DNA from: Snodgrassella alvi
GTDB taxonomy: Bacteria > Pseudomonadota > Gammaproteobacteria > Burkholderiales > Neisseriaceae
DNA length: 49,570 nt
Direction of reading: 5' to 3'
Assembly: GCF_002777825.1 (NCBI RefSeq)
Contig: NZ_MEIR01000067.1
Coordinates: 1-49,570 of the forward strand
A program made the position numbers and the translations under genes. Below are positions 31,600 to 40,721 of the stretch, in pieces (positions within the stretch are counted from its first letter, which is position 1; every line of letters begins with the position of its first letter). The notes below the pieces were generated by a model, which was not told the DNA's origin, did not search any database, and was given only the letters and a program-made list of their open reading frames with translations.

Positions 31600-32496
31600 T
31601 TATTTCCTTTTAACTCTTATCTTACCTTCCGATAACAGCACGCCACTAAGCGTAAGCAATGTCCCCACAGCAGCAATCCAAGTAAAAGATTCTTTTAAAA
31701 TAAGCATTGCAGTCACAATAGTGATAATCGGCACCAGATAAATATAAATACTGATTTTAACCGCACCCACCAATTTAACCGCATAATTCCAAGAAGCAAA
31801 GCAGATTGCCGAAGCCCCTAAACCTAAAAATAAAATATTAAATACATTGGTCAGCTTGGCAAATCTTGACAACCCCCATTCAAAATCAAATATATACAAA
31901 ACCGGCAACATTAAAATCAAACCATAAAAAAAGAAGCGTCTGGTAAGCAAAATAATATTGTAATCATAGTTACTACTCTTTTTAGTCAAAATCGAATAGC
32001 CAGCCCAAAACAGGCAAGCAACAACCGCCAGCAAATCGCCTAGCAGATTAAGAGAGAGCACAAACTTGCCATTAAAACTAATCAATACAACCCCCAAAAT
32101 AGCCAGCAAGCAACCAATATAAAAGCGCATAGGAGGTATTTCCGCTTTTAAAAAGAATATGGCCAAAATAGCCGTAAACACCGGCGCCAGACTGGCAATC
32201 ACCCCCACATTAGAGGCAGTCGTATAAGTTAATGCAATATTTTCAAATAAAAAATAACTAGTTACCCCAAAAAAACCAGCAGCCAAAAACATCAGTTCCT
32301 GCCTAATCCCCTGCCAGGCAAACAAGTGAGGTGATAAAATCCAGAGTGTAAAATAACCCAGCACAAACCGGAAAAAGAGAATTTCTATTGGCTTAAAATC
32401 CATTAACAGCACTTTAGTAGAAATATAAGTCATTCCCCAGATAAATACAGTAATCAGCGCAATTAAATGCCCTTGTGCTCTCTTTGAAATCGCCAT
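31600..32496 (-). CDS. DMT-superfamily transporter (EamA family)
   Basis: 298 residues with about ten hydrophobic segments arranged as two EamA repeats (first from residue ~10, second from ~150). Start MAISKRAQGHLIALITVFIW and the WGMTYISTKVLL segment fit the family. Members export amino acids, metabolites or drugs; the substrate is unknown. The neighbouring promoter region is AT-rich. It stands alone on the minus strand. Confidence 0.88.
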   Translation of the reverse strand: MAISKRAQGHLIALITVFIWGMTYISTKVLLMDFKPIEILFFRFVLGYFTLWILSPHLFAWQGIRQELMFLAAGFFGVTSYFLFENIALTYTTASNVGVIASLAPVFTAILAIFFLKAEIPPMRFYIGCLLAILGVVLISFNGKFVLSLNLLGDLLAVVACLFWAGYSILTKKSSNYDYNIILLTRRFFFYGLILMLPVLYIFDFEWGLSRFAKLTNVFNILFLGLGASAICFASWNYAVKLVGAVKISIYIYLVPIITIVTAMLILKESFTWIAAVGTLLTLSGVLLSEGKIRVKRK

Positions 32497-32649
32497 AAAA
32501 AACCCTCTTAATCCACATAAATAAAATACTATTAAAAATCTTTGCCAGTAATCAACAACTGCATTCTAAAGTAAATATCAATAACATTATCGAAGAATTT
32601 AATCATTGAGAAATAAAACACAAACTAAATCGTTATGATTAAAATTTAA

Positions 32650-33062
32650 TACAGTATTCAGATAAATGTATCTGGTGATTTATTAAACAAATCTATTCAT
32701 AATATACGCGCAGGAATTGCCTATCTTCTTAAGCGATTGGCCAAATTTGCATACCAAACCATTTCAGACACTGATACCAATATCTATCAGGTTACAGTCG
32801 AATCCGGTGACACTCTAGAAAAAATTGTGAAGAAAAAAATACTACAATTGATGTGTTAAGAACACTCAATCCAGATATTGATGAACGTAAACTTAAACTG
32901 GGGAAGGTATTGAAATATCAAAAAGCATCAAGACGACGTGTCATCTCTGGCTGGCAAAGCATATCTACAGCAGTGATAGCCAGTAGATATAATGGAAATC
33001 GTGATAAGAAATACGCAGAAAAACTTGATTATGTATTAAAACATTTAAGAAGAAACGGCTAA
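32650..33062 (+). pseudogene. LysM-domain protein remnant (truncated, frameshifted); likely peptidoglycan-targeting effector
   Basis: Two reading frames join into one protein. Frame 1 (32650-32859) gives NIRAGIAYLLKRLAKF and YQVTVESGDTLEKIVKKK; frame 3 (to 33062) continues TTIDVLRTLNPDIDERKLK, a LysM domain, then YNGNRDKKYAEKLDYVLKHL, a segment like that in lytic transglycosylases. The shift lies at a run of seven A (32833-32839); eight would restore the frame. No start codon occurs in frame 1, so the N-terminus is also lost. The intact lysozyme-inhibitor-like gene four bases downstream suggests a former effector/immunity pair. Confidence 0.7.
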
Positions 33063-33065
33063 GAA

Positions 33066-33509
33066 ATGAATTGCATAAAATTTATCGGATTATGTCTGGT
33101 AGCCTTATTGCCAGTCACAACCTTTGCTGTCTCCACTACTGTTATTCTTGACGAACGGGCTTTGCGCGAAAAATGCAGCGCCTTTTCGCAGGCAGGAATG
33201 CGGGAATGTCTGGAGAAGGAAGCCGTAAAGAGTCAGAAAGCTTTACAAAAAACTGAGAAAAAAGCGCTTAACACACTGTCCAAGTGGGGTGAAAAACCCA
33301 AGTACATTAGTCTGGCCAAAGCAAATTTAATAGCTGCAAATCAGGATTTCGCCAGATATCGTGATACCCAGTGCAAATTTGCCTCCTCTCTGGGTGGAGG
33401 AGCAGCAGCCAATGCACTTGAAATACAACGTTTAGCTTGTGTGACCGAGCTGAATAACAGACGAACCAATCAACTACGCAATGCAATTTCTGATTTGCAT
33501 TTGAAGTAG
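33066..33509 (+). CDS. LprI/DUF1311-type periplasmic lysozyme inhibitor (putative immunity protein)
   Basis: 147 residues with a signal peptide (MNCIKFIGLCLVALLPVTTFA). The mature part matches the DUF1311/LprI pattern: cysteines in EKCSAFSQAGMRECLE, a long helix, then FARYRDTQCKFASSLGGG and LEIQRLACVTELNNRRTNQL, four cysteines in all. LprI of Mycobacterium inhibits lysozyme. It follows the LysM remnant by four bases, so it likely protected the cell wall from that enzyme. It may still give protection against kin that keep an intact effector. Confidence 0.85.
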   Translation: MNCIKFIGLCLVALLPVTTFAVSTTVILDERALREKCSAFSQAGMRECLEKEAVKSQKALQKTEKKALNTLSKWGEKPKYISLAKANLIAANQDFARYRDTQCKFASSLGGGAAANALEIQRLACVTELNNRRTNQLRNAISDLHLK

Positions 33510-33546
33510 CGATTACAGCATTTACATGATATTTTTTGCAAAAAAT

Positions 33547-33573
33547 AAGGGTTTCAGCCAAGCTGAAACCCTT
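33547..33573 (-). terminator. Terminator of tRNA-Arg
   Basis: Perfect 12-bp stem AAGGGTTTCAGC (33547-33558) with 33562-33573 and a three-base loop, followed on minus by TTATTTTTT. It lies 14 bases beyond the tRNA 3' end; it may also end the LprI transcript on plus. Confidence 0.9.
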
Positions 33574-33586
33574 AAATATATATATC

Positions 33587-33662
33587 TGGTGCACCCAACA
33601 GGGATCGAACCTGTGACCTCCGGCTTCGGAAACCGACACTCTTCCAACTGAGCTATAGGTGC
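33587..33662 (-). tRNA. tRNA-Arg (anticodon CCG)
   Basis: 76 bases on minus. Acceptor arm GCACCTA pairs with TGGGTGC; CCA is encoded at 33587-33589. D arm GCTC/GAGT, anticodon loop TTCCGAA with CCG, T arm ACAGG/CCTGT with loop TTCGATC. It reads CGG codons. It lies directly after the LysM/LprI pair; tRNA genes are frequent integration sites, though I see no integrase. Confidence 0.96.
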
Positions 33663-33959
33663 AATACGAATAGAGAATGGCAGATTTTAGCCCAAATTGG
33701 CCAACTTGGCAAAAGCTATCCGCACTCATAGCGTACCAAAACTGAGCCTAGCAATCAGCATAAAAACAAACCACTGAAATTAAATACTTTTATTCATACT
33801 GGTAATAATCACACAAAAATAGGGATTTATAGCGGCAAAATTGGCATACGTAAAATTTTTGTGCTATGTTTAGCAGATTTAGTTAATTAAATATTATTTA
33901 ATAACAAATAAATATATTCACAGACAGCTATCAGGTCTATTAAGCAGGTCACCAATATT

Positions 33960-35027
33960 ATGTATTCTGACAAATGCTCATTTATTCGCCCCCTGCCCGC
34001 CAATACTGCTTTGGATGTGATTGGCGATGTACATGGCGAATGGGAAGCTTTACAGCAATTGTTACATTTTCTCGGCTACGATGAATCTGGCCAGCATAAA
34101 CACGGTCGTAAACTGGTATTTGTCGGCGATTTATGTGACCGTGGTCCGGATAGTCCGGCCGTGCTAGACTGGGTAATTAAGGCAGTAGCCGCAGAAAACG
34201 CTTTTACCATTATCGGCAATCACGAACTGAATTTACTCATTGACGACCCTAAAGATGGTTCCGGCTGGTATTTTGATAACAGGCCACAGGATGAAGCACG
34301 CTTCGCACCGTGGCAGCATTACAGCGGCGCAAAGCGCAAGCAATTGCAGGATACCTTGTCACAATGGCCATTAATTCTGCAACGGCATGATTTGCGTATT
34401 GTCCATGCCGCATGGTTGCCAGACAGTATCAATAAACTTTTTCAGTGTAGCGAAACCTCACTGGTTAAACAGTATCACTACTGGGAAGACCGTTTTTTTG
34501 ATGATTTCCGCCACACCGAATGGTACGAACGCTATATGCAGGAAAAGCAGCAACTAAATGCAGAACTAGAAAATGAACATTACCCCATGACATTTCAGCC
34601 GGGCGTAGCACATTACGATTTACTGCGCAGTTGTCACAACCCGCTACGCGCACTCACCAGTGGCATTCAGACCATCACACAGCAACCATTCTATATCAAT
34701 GGCCGCTGGCGCTTTACGGTGAGAAAACCGTGGTGGCAACAGTATAGCGATCCAGTGGCAGTCATTATCGGACACTATTGGCGCAGCTGGTATGGTACAG
34801 GTGTAGCCGAACATCGAAAAGAACTGTTTCAGGAACCACCAACACACTGGCTGGGCGAGCGACAACAAGTATTCTGCGTCGACTTTTCCATTGGCGCACG
34901 CTGGCGTGAACGCAAAAAAGCAATTTTACCAGCAGACAGCCAGATGCATCTGGCTGCACTGCGCTGGCCGGAAAATCTGATTATGCTAAATAACGGTAAA
35001 TATTACTCAAGTAAGCGTTCTTACTGA
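33960..35027 (+). CDS. Metallophosphoesterase (PPP-like)
   Basis: 355 residues. The metal-binding motifs of calcineurin-like phosphoesterases are in order: GDVHGEWEAL, VGDLCDRGPDS, GNHELN and later IIGHYWRSW. Length and motif spacing resemble bacterial Ser/Thr phosphatase-like or diadenosine-tetraphosphatase-like enzymes. No signal peptide. The substrate is unknown. It is divergent from the tRNA and followed by the permease in the same direction. Confidence 0.88.
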   Translation: MYSDKCSFIRPLPANTALDVIGDVHGEWEALQQLLHFLGYDESGQHKHGRKLVFVGDLCDRGPDSPAVLDWVIKAVAAENAFTIIGNHELNLLIDDPKDGSGWYFDNRPQDEARFAPWQHYSGAKRKQLQDTLSQWPLILQRHDLRIVHAAWLPDSINKLFQCSETSLVKQYHYWEDRFFDDFRHTEWYERYMQEKQQLNAELENEHYPMTFQPGVAHYDLLRSCHNPLRALTSGIQTITQQPFYINGRWRFTVRKPWWQQYSDPVAVIIGHYWRSWYGTGVAEHRKELFQEPPTHWLGERQQVFCVDFSIGARWRERKKAILPADSQMHLAALRWPENLIMLNNGKYYSSKRSY

Positions 35028-35271
35028 ATAATCATGTCAGTAAACAATACAATTTGCTATAATGACTACTTTTACAACAAAACAGCATATGCAAAAAAGG
35101 TAAAATTTCCAGCAAATGCTGTTTATACTTTAATCTACAATCCACTTTAGTGTGTCACAGAATAGCATGCAGGGCGCTTTTAAACCCTATTCAAGCCGCT
35201 CGGGCGATGAATACTTAGCAGATACAGCTAAATATTCAGGCATACTAAAGCTTATATTACTCAATATCAGA

Positions 35272-36747
35272 ATGACAGACGCCAACTCCTCTTCCAACCA
35301 AGTTAAACGCCATCTGAAAACCCGCCATCTATCAATGATTGCCATTGGTGGCAGTATTGGTACAGGATTGTTTATGGCGAGTGGCAGTGCTATTCACGAT
35401 GCCGGGCCCGGCGGTGCCTTACTAGCCTATATGGCTATTGGAATTATGGTGTATTTCCTCATGACCTCACTCGGTGAAATGGCCACCTACCTACCCACTT
35501 CCGGTTCATTCTCTACCTATGCGGCTCGCTTTGTCGACCCGTCACTGGGGTTTGCACTGGGTTGGAATTACTGGTTTAACTGGGTGATTACTGTTGCCGC
35601 CGATATCTCCATAGCCTCACTAGTGATTACCTATTGGGAACCATTGCGTTTTATGCCGGCATGGTGCTGGAGCCTGCTGTTTTTTGCACTGGTATTTCTG
35701 CTCAATACCTTATCTGTGCGTGCCTATGGTGAATCCGAATACTGGTTTGCCTTGATTAAAGTAGTTACAGTTATCGTCTTTCTGGGCGTAGGCGTACTGA
35801 CCATTTTCGGTATTCTGGGCGGCCAGTATGTGGGTTTGAGCAATTTCACCATTGGCGATGCACCAATACTCGGACATGGCTGGTCGGGCGGATTTTTTAC
35901 TGTGCTTGGCGTGTTCCTGATTGCCGGTTTCTCGTTTCAGGGTACGGAGCTTATTGGCATTACTGCCGGCGAATCAGAAAATCCACAGGAAAGCATTCCC
36001 AAGGCAATCAAGCAAGTATTTTGGCGTATTCTGATTTTCTATATTCTGGCCATGCTGGTGATTGGACTACTGATTCCTTATAACAGCGATACCCTGCTCG
36101 GTGCAGACGTGGATCAGATCGCCAAATCCCCCTTTACCCTGGTATTCGAACGCGCCGGGCTGGCCTTTGCCGCCGCCGTGATGAACACAGTTATTCTCAC
36201 ATCTATTCTGTCTGCCGGTAACTCAGGCCTGTATGCTTCCACACGCATGCTATATGCCATGGGTAAAGATGGCATGGCACACCGCACTTTCTCCGAAGTA
36301 AACCGCCGTGGCATACCTGTGCCAGCGTTGCTGGCAACCGCAATCGTAGTACTAGCAATTTTCCTGCTGGAAAGTGTCGATGAAGGAGCTTACGAATATA
36401 TCGTAGCTGCTTCCGGCCTTACCGGCTTTATTGCCTGGCTAGGTATTGCCATCAGCCACTACCGCTTCCGCCGTGCCTTTGTGCGGCAGGGTAACGACAT
36501 CAACTCACTAGTTTATCGCGCTAAATGGTTTCCGTTTGGGCCGATTCTGGCGCTATTACTCTGTATTCTGGTGATTATCGGACAAGACAGCCAGTTATTG
36601 CTGCATGGTGATTTCAAATGGCAGCGTTTTGCCATTACCTATATGGGGTTGCCAGTATTTGCCGCATTCTACCTGTATCACAAACTGCGCTACCGTACCC
36701 GTAAAGTGCCGCTGGAACAAGTAAATCTCAGCAAATATATTGATTAA
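35272..36747 (+). CDS. lysP: Amino acid permease (LysP-like, APC superfamily)
   Basis: 491 residues from ATG at 35272 (MTDANSSSNQ), close to E. coli LysP (489); the frame is open from 35152 but the extra 40 residues look non-coding. About twelve membrane segments. The consensus opening HLSMIAIGGSIGTGLFMASG, then FSFQGTELIGITAGESE, VMNTVILTSILSAGNSG and TGFIAWLGIAISHYRFRR match LysP closely, so lysine uptake is likely but not certain. No lysine riboswitch is seen upstream. A terminator follows. Confidence 0.88.
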   Translation: MTDANSSSNQVKRHLKTRHLSMIAIGGSIGTGLFMASGSAIHDAGPGGALLAYMAIGIMVYFLMTSLGEMATYLPTSGSFSTYAARFVDPSLGFALGWNYWFNWVITVAADISIASLVITYWEPLRFMPAWCWSLLFFALVFLLNTLSVRAYGESEYWFALIKVVTVIVFLGVGVLTIFGILGGQYVGLSNFTIGDAPILGHGWSGGFFTVLGVFLIAGFSFQGTELIGITAGESENPQESIPKAIKQVFWRILIFYILAMLVIGLLIPYNSDTLLGADVDQIAKSPFTLVFERAGLAFAAAVMNTVILTSILSAGNSGLYASTRMLYAMGKDGMAHRTFSEVNRRGIPVPALLATAIVVLAIFLLESVDEGAYEYIVAASGLTGFIAWLGIAISHYRFRRAFVRQGNDINSLVYRAKWFPFGPILALLLCILVIIGQDSQLLLHGDFKWQRFAITYMGLPVFAAFYLYHKLRYRTRKVPLEQVNLSKYID

Positions 36748-36777
36748 AGCCAATACTTGCATTAATCACAGCTACTA

Positions 36778-36808
36778 CAGGCAGCCACATCTGGCTGCCT
36801 GCTGCATT
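36778..36808 (+). terminator. Terminator after lysP-like gene
   Basis: Perfect nine-base stem CAGGCAGCC (36778-36786) with 36793-36801 and a six-base loop, then CTGCATTTT. It contains a partial uptake-like word on each arm. Confidence 0.75.
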
Positions 36809-36859
36809 TTCCGTTAACATAAACCCGTTTCCCTCTCCATTTATTGCAGTTAGAACCCT

Positions 36860-38521
36860 ATGCTCACCTACACCTCCAGCAAACCCAGCCCCAAAAGCGT
36901 AAATAAAAAACGTTCATGGCTACTGTTGTTACTGGTATTTGTATGGTTGTGGCCAGGCGTATTGCATCATGATTTATGGACACCGGGTGAACCTTATCTG
37001 TTTACCACAGCCAATCAGTGGCAGACAGCACACTGGGCAATTCCCACCCTTTTTGGCGAAATAAACTGGGAAGCATCACCTCTCTATATATGGCTGGCCG
37101 CCTTGTGCCAGCACCTGTTCAGCCCGAAACAGATGGATGCTTATGAAGCCACCCGCCTAACCAATGTCATCCTAATAGTATGTACGTTTGCCTGCATCGG
37201 CGGCTCCGCCCGCCAGTTTCTCGGGCGCGGCTATGGTCGTATTGCAGTACTGATTTTACTGGGCTGTACCGGTATCCTGATACCGGCACACTTTATCAAC
37301 GACAGTATTATTCTTTGCCTTGGCGCAGCCATGTGCTGGTATGGCTTCTCTCTGGCTAACCGGCGCATCATGATGGCCAGTATGATGCTGGGCGGTGGCT
37401 GGACAGTGCTGTCGCTAACCGGCAGCCTGCTCTGGCCATTATTGCTGATACTGGTAGCATTCAGCCTGCTTCTGTATCCACAGTGGCGGCACCGGCGTTA
37501 TCATCTGGTACTGCTGATTTCCCTATTATGTGCATTACCATTAATGCTGATCTGGCCACTGGCCTTATATCAAACCGCCGCCAATATATTTAATCTGTGG
37601 TGGCAATATCATGCATTAGCACCTTTCGGCGGGTTTCGCCATTTTGAGATACATTTCTCCCTCGGCTACTATCTAAAAAACCTGCTCTGGTTTGCCTTTC
37701 CGGCTTGGCCGCTGGCCATCTGGACTGCGTCACGCGGCAAGCTAAAAAACCAGTGCTGGAGCATTCTGGCTATCGTATGGCTAGGCCTGAGCCTGCCAGT
37801 ATTTGCCCTCCTGCCGCAGCAATATCAGGATTTACTTGTATTTATCCTGCCACCATTGGCCGTATTGGGCGCAGCACAACTTGATGCCCTGCGGCGCGGC
37901 GCCATCGCATTCCTTAACTGGTTCGGCATCATGGCCTTTGGCTTTCTGGCCGTATTTCTGTGGCTGGGCTTTATCGCCATGAATTATGGCTGGCCAGCCA
38001 AACTGGCAGAACGGGCAGTATATTTCAGCCCGTACTATCGCTACGACGTGAACTACTTCCCTGTAATCGTAGCCTGCATACTTACACCACTGTGGCTGTG
38101 GGCAATTACCCGTCAGCATATTCGTGGACGGCAAGCTGTCACCAACTGGACAGCTGGAGTTTTACTAGTGTGGTCACTGCTGCTTACACTGTTCTTACCA
38201 TGGCTGGATGCAGCCAAATCAGCCCGTCCGGTAGTACAGCAAATGCAAAATAGCCTGAGTGAAGATCAACTACAGGCTTTTAGCGACAGACGTGCCTGCA
38301 TCAGCATCAATCACGACAATTTCAGTACCCGCATCGCCTGGCAGCAATACAGCTGGGTTCCACTACAAGCAGATAATCCAGATTGTGACTTTCGCCTGAT
38401 TACTCGCGACCTCAAAGCCACACCACCGGCTCAATGGCACGAAATCTGGGCAGGTGCACGCCCGCGCGAAAAAAACAAAATCATCGCCTTGTGGGTAAAA
38501 ACCACCGCAACAAAGGAATAG
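36860..38521 (+). CDS. ArnT-like membrane glycosyltransferase (GT39/GT83 type)
   Basis: 553 residues with about eleven to thirteen hydrophobic segments and a periplasmic C-terminal part. The first loop [19 protein letters not shown] and [17 protein letters not shown] carries the acidic residues typical of ArnT/PMT enzymes, which use polyprenyl-phosphate sugar donors in the periplasm. Related proteins decorate lipid A or glycoproteins. No aminoarabinose pathway genes are nearby, so the acceptor is unknown. It ends five bases before the ubiG start. Confidence 0.8.
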   Translation: MLTYTSSKPSPKSVNKKRSWLLLLLVFVWLWPGVLHHDLWTPGEPYLFTTANQWQTAHWAIPTLFGEINWEASPLYIWLAALCQHLFSPKQMDAYEATRLTNVILIVCTFACIGGSARQFLGRGYGRIAVLILLGCTGILIPAHFINDSIILCLGAAMCWYGFSLANRRIMMASMMLGGGWTVLSLTGSLLWPLLLILVAFSLLLYPQWRHRRYHLVLLISLLCALPLMLIWPLALYQTAANIFNLWWQYHALAPFGGFRHFEIHFSLGYYLKNLLWFAFPAWPLAIWTASRGKLKNQCWSILAIVWLGLSLPVFALLPQQYQDLLVFILPPLAVLGAAQLDALRRGAIAFLNWFGIMAFGFLAVFLWLGFIAMNYGWPAKLAERAVYFSPYYRYDVNYFPVIVACILTPLWLWAITRQHIRGRQAVTNWTAGVLLVWSLLLTLFLPWLDAAKSARPVVQQMQNSLSEDQLQAFSDRRACISINHDNFSTRIAWQQYSWVPLQADNPDCDFRLITRDLKATPPAQWHEIWAGARPREKNKIIALWVKTTATKE

Positions 38522-38526
38522 CAACC

Positions 38527-39276
38527 ATGAATACCCAAGCACAGGGACAAGAACATCTTCCGGCCATATCCACCAATGTCGACGCCAGCGAAATCGACAA
38601 ATTCAGCCAACTGGCACACAAATGGTGGGATAAAAACAGCGAATTCAAACCATTGCACGACATCAACCCATTGCGGCTTGAATTTATCGACAACTATGCC
38701 CAGCTAGCCGGCAAAAAAATACTTGATGTAGGCTGCGGAGGCGGTATTCTGAGCGAGGCCATGGCCAAAGCCGGAACCAGCAGCGTTACCGGTATCGATT
38801 TAGCCAAAAAATCCCTGAAAATTGCCCAGTTGCATGCTATGCAGGAACAGATTGGCAACATTAGCTACCGCATGGTGAGCGTGGAAGATTTAGCCGCAGA
38901 AATACCGGCCAGCTTTGGCGCCGTTACCTGCATGGAAATGTTGGAACACGTGCCCGATCCTGGCAGCGTAGTGCGTGCCTGTGCCCAACTAGTACAGCCC
39001 GGTGGCGTAGTCTGCTTTTCCACCATCAACCGCAACACCAAATCCTACCTGCAAGCCATCATAGCTGCCGAATACATCTTAAAACTGATGCCACAAGGCA
39101 CCCATGATCATCGCAAATTCATCACCCCAGCCGAACTGGCACGACTGTGCCGACAGGCCGGCCTCGAATGGCTGGGCAGTAGCGGCTTCACCTACAACCC
39201 GCTAACCAGACGCTACCACCTCACCGACAGTCTGGACGTCAACTACATGATAGCCTGTCGTCGTCCTCTGAACTAA
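38527..39276 (+). CDS. ubiG: Ubiquinone biosynthesis O-methyltransferase
   Basis: 249 residues from ATG at 38527 (AAAGGA ribosome site). UbiG carries out both O-methylations of the quinone ring. The family start ([20 protein letters not shown]), SAM-binding motif [15 protein letters not shown] and later [13 protein letters not shown] and FSTINRN are clear. It overlaps nothing but follows the glycosyltransferase closely, so they may share a transcript. The O2-independent hydroxylation genes ubiUVT lie convergent just beyond. Confidence 0.96.
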   Translation: MNTQAQGQEHLPAISTNVDASEIDKFSQLAHKWWDKNSEFKPLHDINPLRLEFIDNYAQLAGKKILDVGCGGGILSEAMAKAGTSSVTGIDLAKKSLKIAQLHAMQEQIGNISYRMVSVEDLAAEIPASFGAVTCMEMLEHVPDPGSVVRACAQLVQPGGVVCFSTINRNTKSYLQAIIAAEYILKLMPQGTHDHRKFITPAELARLCRQAGLEWLGSSGFTYNPLTRRYHLTDSLDVNYMIACRRPLN

Positions 39277-39299
39277 CAGCCAGAAAACAGCACAAAAAA

Positions 39300-39322
39300 G
39301 CCGGTACCAGCCAGATACCGGC
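39300..39322 (-). terminator. Terminator between ubiG and ubiT
   Basis: Seven-base stem GCCGGTA (39300-39306) with 39316-39322. On the minus strand it is followed by TTTTTT, so it mainly ends the ubiUVT transcript; with A-rich bases on the other side it could also serve ubiG. Confidence 0.75.
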
Positions 39323-39360
39323 GCAACAACATCACCTTAATTTACCGCAACAAATAAACC

Positions 39361-39795
39361 TTATTGCCCCACCAGCGATTTCATCACCGGAATAGTCGAC
39401 CAGTCGATACTGTCGAGCAAATTTTTCACCACCAGCCCCAGCTCCGTATCGCCCTCAATGATCAGCCTGCGATTAAAAAACAGCGTATCCGGGTCCTCCT
39501 GCCGCAGCAGCATCTTCACAAAATCAGCCGTATTTGCACTCAGGCACAAATCCACCGCAGCAGCATCAGCCACCACAAAACGCTCCTCAGTGGCACTGAA
39601 ACACAAATTCAAACCTAAATCTGCCACTACAATCCGAAAACAGCGTCCGGCCAGCAAAGACATATCCGCCAGCAAAATCTGCTTTTTCAGCAACTGATTC
39701 AGCGTATTAACCAGCAACCATGCCGGCGGCTTTGTCGGCAACAGCCCAACCACCTTTTTCAAAAATACCGGCATCACCTTATCAGGCACCTGCAT
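39361..39795 (-). CDS. ubiT: SCP2-domain accessory factor UbiT
   Basis: 144 residues with an SCP2-like lipid-binding domain (FVVADAAAVDLCLSANTADF, then RRLIIEGDTELGLVVKNLLD). UbiT is the anaerobic counterpart of UbiJ, binding hydrophobic ubiquinone precursors for UbiU-UbiV. Its start overlaps the ubiV stop by 14 bases. Last gene of ubiU-ubiV-ubiT. Confidence 0.9.
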   Translation of the reverse strand: MQVPDKVMPVFLKKVVGLLPTKPPAWLLVNTLNQLLKKQILLADMSLLAGRCFRIVVADLGLNLCFSATEERFVVADAAAVDLCLSANTADFVKMLLRQEDPDTLFFNRRLIIEGDTELGLVVKNLLDSIDWSTIPVMKSLVGQ

Positions 39796-40708
39796 GCATC
39801 ACCTCTTCACATTGATTAATTCCAGCCCTACCCTGCCAGTAGCCCTCCACTAGCGTACCACCTGCATACCTACTCAGTTCAGACAAAGCAGTTTTTTCCG
39901 CCATTGTTCCAGCCAACACCTGCTGATGCAACCGGATAACTTCCGCCATATATAGCCTCTGTGGAGAAATCCTGAAATACCGTACCCCCATAGCCAACAA
40001 CTGCTGGTAGCGTACCAGCAACGAATGGCAGCCGGCAGACATCGTCTGAATACCGTTAATCGTCAGAAAAGCCTGCTCCTCACGCGTATACAATGGCAAA
40101 CCATCTGCATGTTCCAGACACTTGAATTCACAGCTATCCTTTTTCAAATTATAGTGCCGTGCCGTAAAACAGCGTGAAGAATACGCCAGCGGCAGCTTGC
40201 CCCAGCCAAATACCTCGCAAGCCATATCCGGTACTGCTGCAATCATCTGTGCCAGCTTGTCAGCAGCCAGCTCAATCGAAGCCACCCAGCGGCAAGCTCC
40301 CAGTGACTGCATCAAAGCCAACGTCTGCTCGTTATAAACATTCAGCGCCTGTCCGGCTACAAAAGGAATACCTTTCGCATGCAGAAGTCGTACCGCAGCA
40401 AGGTCATTAGCCTCTACCCGGAAATCCTCCTGTTCCACCAGCTTACGCAAACGCTTCAAATCAGATTCACTTTCCAGCAGCACCTGCGAAGACAACACCA
40501 CCTCACAGCCACTGGCGGCCACATCCCGCGCCAAATCAATCCAGTCGGCCACTTTCAGCTCTTGCCGGCGCGAACATACCGTTTCGCCCATATAAATCGT
40601 CGCCAGCGGCTCTCCAGCTATCTGCTGGTAAAAATCCACAATCTGCTGCTTCTGCCAGAAAAACAGAATCGGCCCCAGAGACAAAGCCAGCTTATCCTGT
40701 TGCATCAT
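39782..40708 (-). CDS. ubiV: O2-independent ubiquinone hydroxylase subunit UbiV (U32 family)
   Basis: 308 residues, near the E. coli length. A U32-family protein that forms a complex with UbiU and hydroxylates the ubiquinone ring without oxygen. Likely 4Fe-4S ligands are visible (YMGETVCSRR near residue 45, SSRCFTARHY near 180, and SCEFKC). It starts 14 bases after ubiU and overlaps ubiT. The match rests on motif and gene order. Confidence 0.92.
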   Translation of the reverse strand: MMQQDKLALSLGPILFFWQKQQIVDFYQQIAGEPLATIYMGETVCSRRQELKVADWIDLARDVAASGCEVVLSSQVLLESESDLKRLRKLVEQEDFRVEANDLAAVRLLHAKGIPFVAGQALNVYNEQTLALMQSLGACRWVASIELAADKLAQMIAAVPDMACEVFGWGKLPLAYSSRCFTARHYNLKKDSCEFKCLEHADGLPLYTREEQAFLTINGIQTMSAGCHSLLVRYQQLLAMGVRYFRISPQRLYMAEVIRLHQQVLAGTMAEKTALSELSRYAGGTLVEGYWQGRAGINQCEEVMHAGA

Positions 40709-40721
40709 TCACATTCCTTCA

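Noticed and set aside
33587-33959. Integrated element at tRNA-Arg
   Set aside because: No integrase and no second copy of the tRNA end was seen near the LysM/LprI pair.
35028-35271. Lysine riboswitch or longer N-terminus for the LysP-like gene
   Set aside because: I see no conserved riboswitch core, and the 40 added residues do not look like coding sequence.
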